Assembly (NCBI RefSeq): GCF_932294415.1
Contig: NC_065543.1
Span: 45,719,777 to 45,783,776, forward strand
DNA from: Quercus robur
Lineage: Eukaryota > Streptophyta > Magnoliopsida > Fagales > Fagaceae
Length of the DNA: 64,000 nucleotides
Direction: 5' to 3'
How positions within the stretch are numbered: position 1 is the stretch's first letter; each line of letters opens with the position of its first letter. This document shows positions 61,387-64,000 of this stretch, piece by piece. A program made the position numbers and the translations under genes. The notes below the pieces were generated by a model, which was given only the letters and a program-made list of their open reading frames with translations, made no database searches and had not been told where the DNA came from.

Positions 61387-61818
61387 TAAAAAATAACAAC
61401 CAGCATCTATGAATTAAGTCAAATTGCTCACCTGCTAAGCTAGGGGGAGCTCTGAAACTCACAATGTACTCAGGCAAGGTATGAGTGTTCATGTGGGTGC
61501 TCCAAACAATATACTTGGTAGGGGTCTGAAGATTGTCCATTCCCGAATCAAATTCTTCAGAACTAGGCTGACACTGCTCAGAACCAATCGATACAACCTC
61601 TGATTTCCCCATTATAACTCGAGTCAACAAAAGATGTCTTAGACCATCCTTATCAACCGGCGAATTGCACGCACTATATACAACACAATCACAAATTCAT
61701 CAACAAAACCACAGCAATCTAATAACAAATATACTATATAATTTATCAACAAAAATTAATCATTAAAAAACACAACAATATAACGTACATACTAAATTAT
61801 CGACCTATTGTGTGCGTG

Positions 61819-61849
<31 letters not shown>

Positions 61850-62494
61850 AAAAAAAAACCTATATTAGAGAGTAAGTTACCTTTCTAAAGGAGAAGAATC
61901 CGGAGTAAGATAAACACCAGAACCATACAATCCATTATTTTGAGACATTTCATTTAGACCAAATCCATAGGAAACAATCTTTGTTATGTCCTCCTTTGAA
62001 CCACCAAACCAACTATATTTGATGCTGGCATTGCCACCACATTTGTTCTCAACCGCCTTAGCGTAAATCTGAAACGAATTCAACCTCGCTTGTTCCTTCA
62101 CGCCCAAGTAAACATGCTTGTGAATGCTCACCACGCTTGCTTGCACTCCAAGCCTCTCAAAACTCATCATGAATTTTCTCTTGATGATGTCGTAAACCTT
62201 TTCGCCTTCGTCAAGCTTTACCAATCCCAAACCTTCGTCGAACAGACGAAACTGCTCGTAACTGGCGCAGGACACGGCACTCTCGCTGTCGGAAACCGAC
62301 GGTTCTTCTTCATCGGAGAGGCTCTCGGAGAGTGAATCCTCGACACCCATGTCGTCGGATTTTAGTTTTTCCGACGAGGCTGAAGTGTACGAGGATGAAG
62401 TCTCCGAAAGCCCATGTGGAGATGAATCACGTGTGTTTGAAATTTCTTCGGTTGACGGTAACAAACTTTGATTAACAACATTGCTATATTCCAT
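60959..62494 (-). CDS. SRO5: SRO5-like protein (PARP-like and RST domains)
   Basis: Members of the SIMILAR TO RCD-ONE family have an inactive PARP-like domain and a C-terminal RST domain that binds transcription factors; they act in oxidative and salt stress. Minus-strand exons 62494-61881, 61673-61432, 61316-61180 and 61069-60959 join in phase to 367 residues. The N-terminus MEYSNV and an acidic serine-rich segment (about 45-80) are followed by the PARP-like domain (about 85-290: FQIYAKAVENKCGGNASIKYSWFGGSKEDI, GLYGSGVYLTP, DGLRHLLLTRVIMGKSEVV, YIVWSTHMNTH). RST follows (about 300-363: WMPFPVLISELSKFLP, RNELIQRLRHLAGDRLLIAIIKSF). The canonical H-Y-E catalytic triad is not evident, as is usual in the family. 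After SFRTK the frame reads VLFL and stops, but AAGGTACT there is also a plausible donor, so the true C-terminus is uncertain. Confidence 0.92.
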
Positions 62495-63502
62495 ATCAGA
62501 AAAACAAAGAAAGAAACTGTAACTTTGTTAAGGAAAAAAAAGCAAAGGCCAAGAGTGATTTTTGCAAACTAAACTAAATCCTAAAGAGAAAAGAGGTTAA
62601 AGATTTGAGGTTGCTCTTTTTTCCATGCAGGAACGTGTATATTTGTACGGAGTGTACGAACTTAGAGTTGAAAAAGAAACAGTAGATGATTTTTTTGAAA
62701 GCTAAACAGTAGATGATTTAAGAAAAAGAGAATCCCAAGAATTGTATGCTTTAATTTGGAACCAAAAGAAAAAAAATGAAGATATTGATGTACTTTTTTT
62801 TTTTTTTTTGAGAATCAGATATTGATGTACTTATATATTGGTAACAAAAGCAAACGAAGAACCCATATGACTAAGAATCTGTACCCAATTAAACACAATG
62901 TAAAGTAAGGTTTGGCTGATATTAAAGCAAATCGAAAATTGGAGAATTGGGTGTTACTATATTCAATGAAGTATGAAATGGGATGATGGGCTTTTTGTAG
63001 ATTGAGGAAGATAGTATGGATTCTAGGAATAGGAGACTTGGCGAACAAGTATGTATGTATGTACGTGCTGTTGTGCTTTCAAATATGTGTGTGTTGTGTG
63101 AGTTTGGTATTTTTGAATGAGAAACAGAAATGAAATGGGTTTTTTATTTTGTGTTTAGTTGGTGAGAGAGAGAGAGAGAGAAATATCAAAAGCTATGGAC
63201 GGTTATGGAGAGAGAGAGAGAGACAAAATATTGGAACCGGTGTGGGTTAATTTATGGGCGGTGAAGGGCGGCGCTAATTGTTTTTGTCTTGTTTGTTTTC
63301 AAAAGTTGAAGAGAGAGAGAGAGAGAGAGAGGGCCATCTGTTTTTGGAATTCAATTCTTGGAGAGGACTCTAGACTCTATTTTACTATTTTTAGAGTCCA
63401 CAGGCGGACGTAGTTTCCTGATTTTTGTTTTTTGAATGAGTGAAATTACTGTCACACCCTTTAGATATATTTTTTTAAAAATTTATTTTTTAATTTCTGA
63501 TT
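62495..63502 (-). promoter_or_regulatory. SRO5-like upstream region
   Basis: Upstream DNA of the minus-strand SRO5-like gene. CT/GA runs lie at 63164-63181, 63208-63225 and 63311-63331. No confident TATA box is called. Short plus-strand open frames here are built from GA repeats. Confidence 0.4.
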
Positions 63503-63800
63503 ATTAATTAATTAATTAATAAATAGTAGAGGATAAGTCTTGTAAGGATAATATGGGAATTACAGCTTCTGGGGTGGGTAGATTTTTTTATTTTATGTTT
63601 TATTTTTTATTTAAATTTTGAGTATTATTAAATTAATTAATTAATACTAAAGGATAAGTCTTGTAAGGATAATATGGGAATTAGGGCTTCTGTTATATTT
63701 TTTATATTTATTTTAAATTCTGAGCAGTAATTAATTAATTAATTAATACTAGAGGATAAGTATTACAAGGACAATATGGGAATTACAACATTTGGGGACT
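63503..63800. repeat. three-copy minisatellite, about 100-120 bp per unit
   Basis: GGATAAGT(C/A)TTGTAAGGATA-type blocks followed by ATATGGGAATTA occur at 63531, 63652 and 63754. Each is preceded by an ATTAATTAATTAAT run. Spacing is 121 and 102 bases. Confidence 0.9.
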
Positions 63801-64000
63801 CTGAAGATATTTTTTCTGGAGATATGTATGTGATGTGGTTTTGGATTGAGAGATTTTAAGTTTAAAAGTTTTGATCATGTGACATGTTAGTGTGACTCAC
63901 CAATTCAATGAATGGTACTCAGAAAATTTTCTTAGTTAGGTCTCCAATAAATTTCAGCAAAAAAAAAAAGTTAGGTCTCCAATAAAAATCATCTAGTCTT
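63801..64000. other. window end, no gene seen
   Basis: AT-rich sequence with a small repeat of TTAGGTCTCCAATAAA at 63937 and 63971, separated by an A tract. Confidence 0.5.

Overview
The window is nuclear DNA from a flowering plant, most likely a woody eudicot. Genes have many GT-AG introns. Two are typical nuclear genes for chloroplast proteins (DXR and CURT1A). Intergenic DNA is very AT-rich and filled with plant-type mobile elements. A Fagales-like tree is a guess from repeat style only.

Layout. 1-5122: the 5' half of a Tat-lineage Ty3/gypsy fossil on the minus strand, cut by the window edge. 5123-11662: repeat-rich DNA with a solo LTR (8031-8801) and a Helitron (9558-10778) ending 0.9 kb before DXR. 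11663-16633: DXR, complete in 12 exons, 473 residues. 18247-19671: a tandem duplication and a second solo LTR of the same family, 0.5 kb before CURT1A. 20173-23726: CURT1A, complete in 5 exons, 171 residues, with a LINE 3' end in its last intron. 25500-33520: a decayed copy of CARA (carbamoyl-phosphate synthetase small subunit) that keeps its introns. Its first intron holds a complete-looking 3.2-kb hAT transposon (26813-30058) next to the splice acceptor. 33975-36855: a duplicated non-coding segment in which one copy carries a SINE and the other shows the empty site. 38055-40689: a hAT-type MITE with a MITE nested inside, and a third solo LTR. 45759-46727 (minus): a single-exon DUF1645 gene. 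52968-58050: a duplicated X-Y module array. 60959-62494 (minus): an SRO5-like gene (PARP-like plus RST domains) in at least 4 exons. The far right end holds a three-copy minisatellite.

The genes do not form a pathway. DXR feeds the plastid isoprenoid (MEP) route, CURT1A shapes thylakoids, CARA would have made carbamoyl phosphate in plastids, and the DUF1645 and SRO genes are stress-related families. I found no sign of a new multi-gene system. The most unusual material is the hAT insertion at the CARA splice acceptor, its transposase that lacks the BED-finger core, the Helitron with two 5' termini, and several occupied/empty-site insertion pairs inside local duplications.
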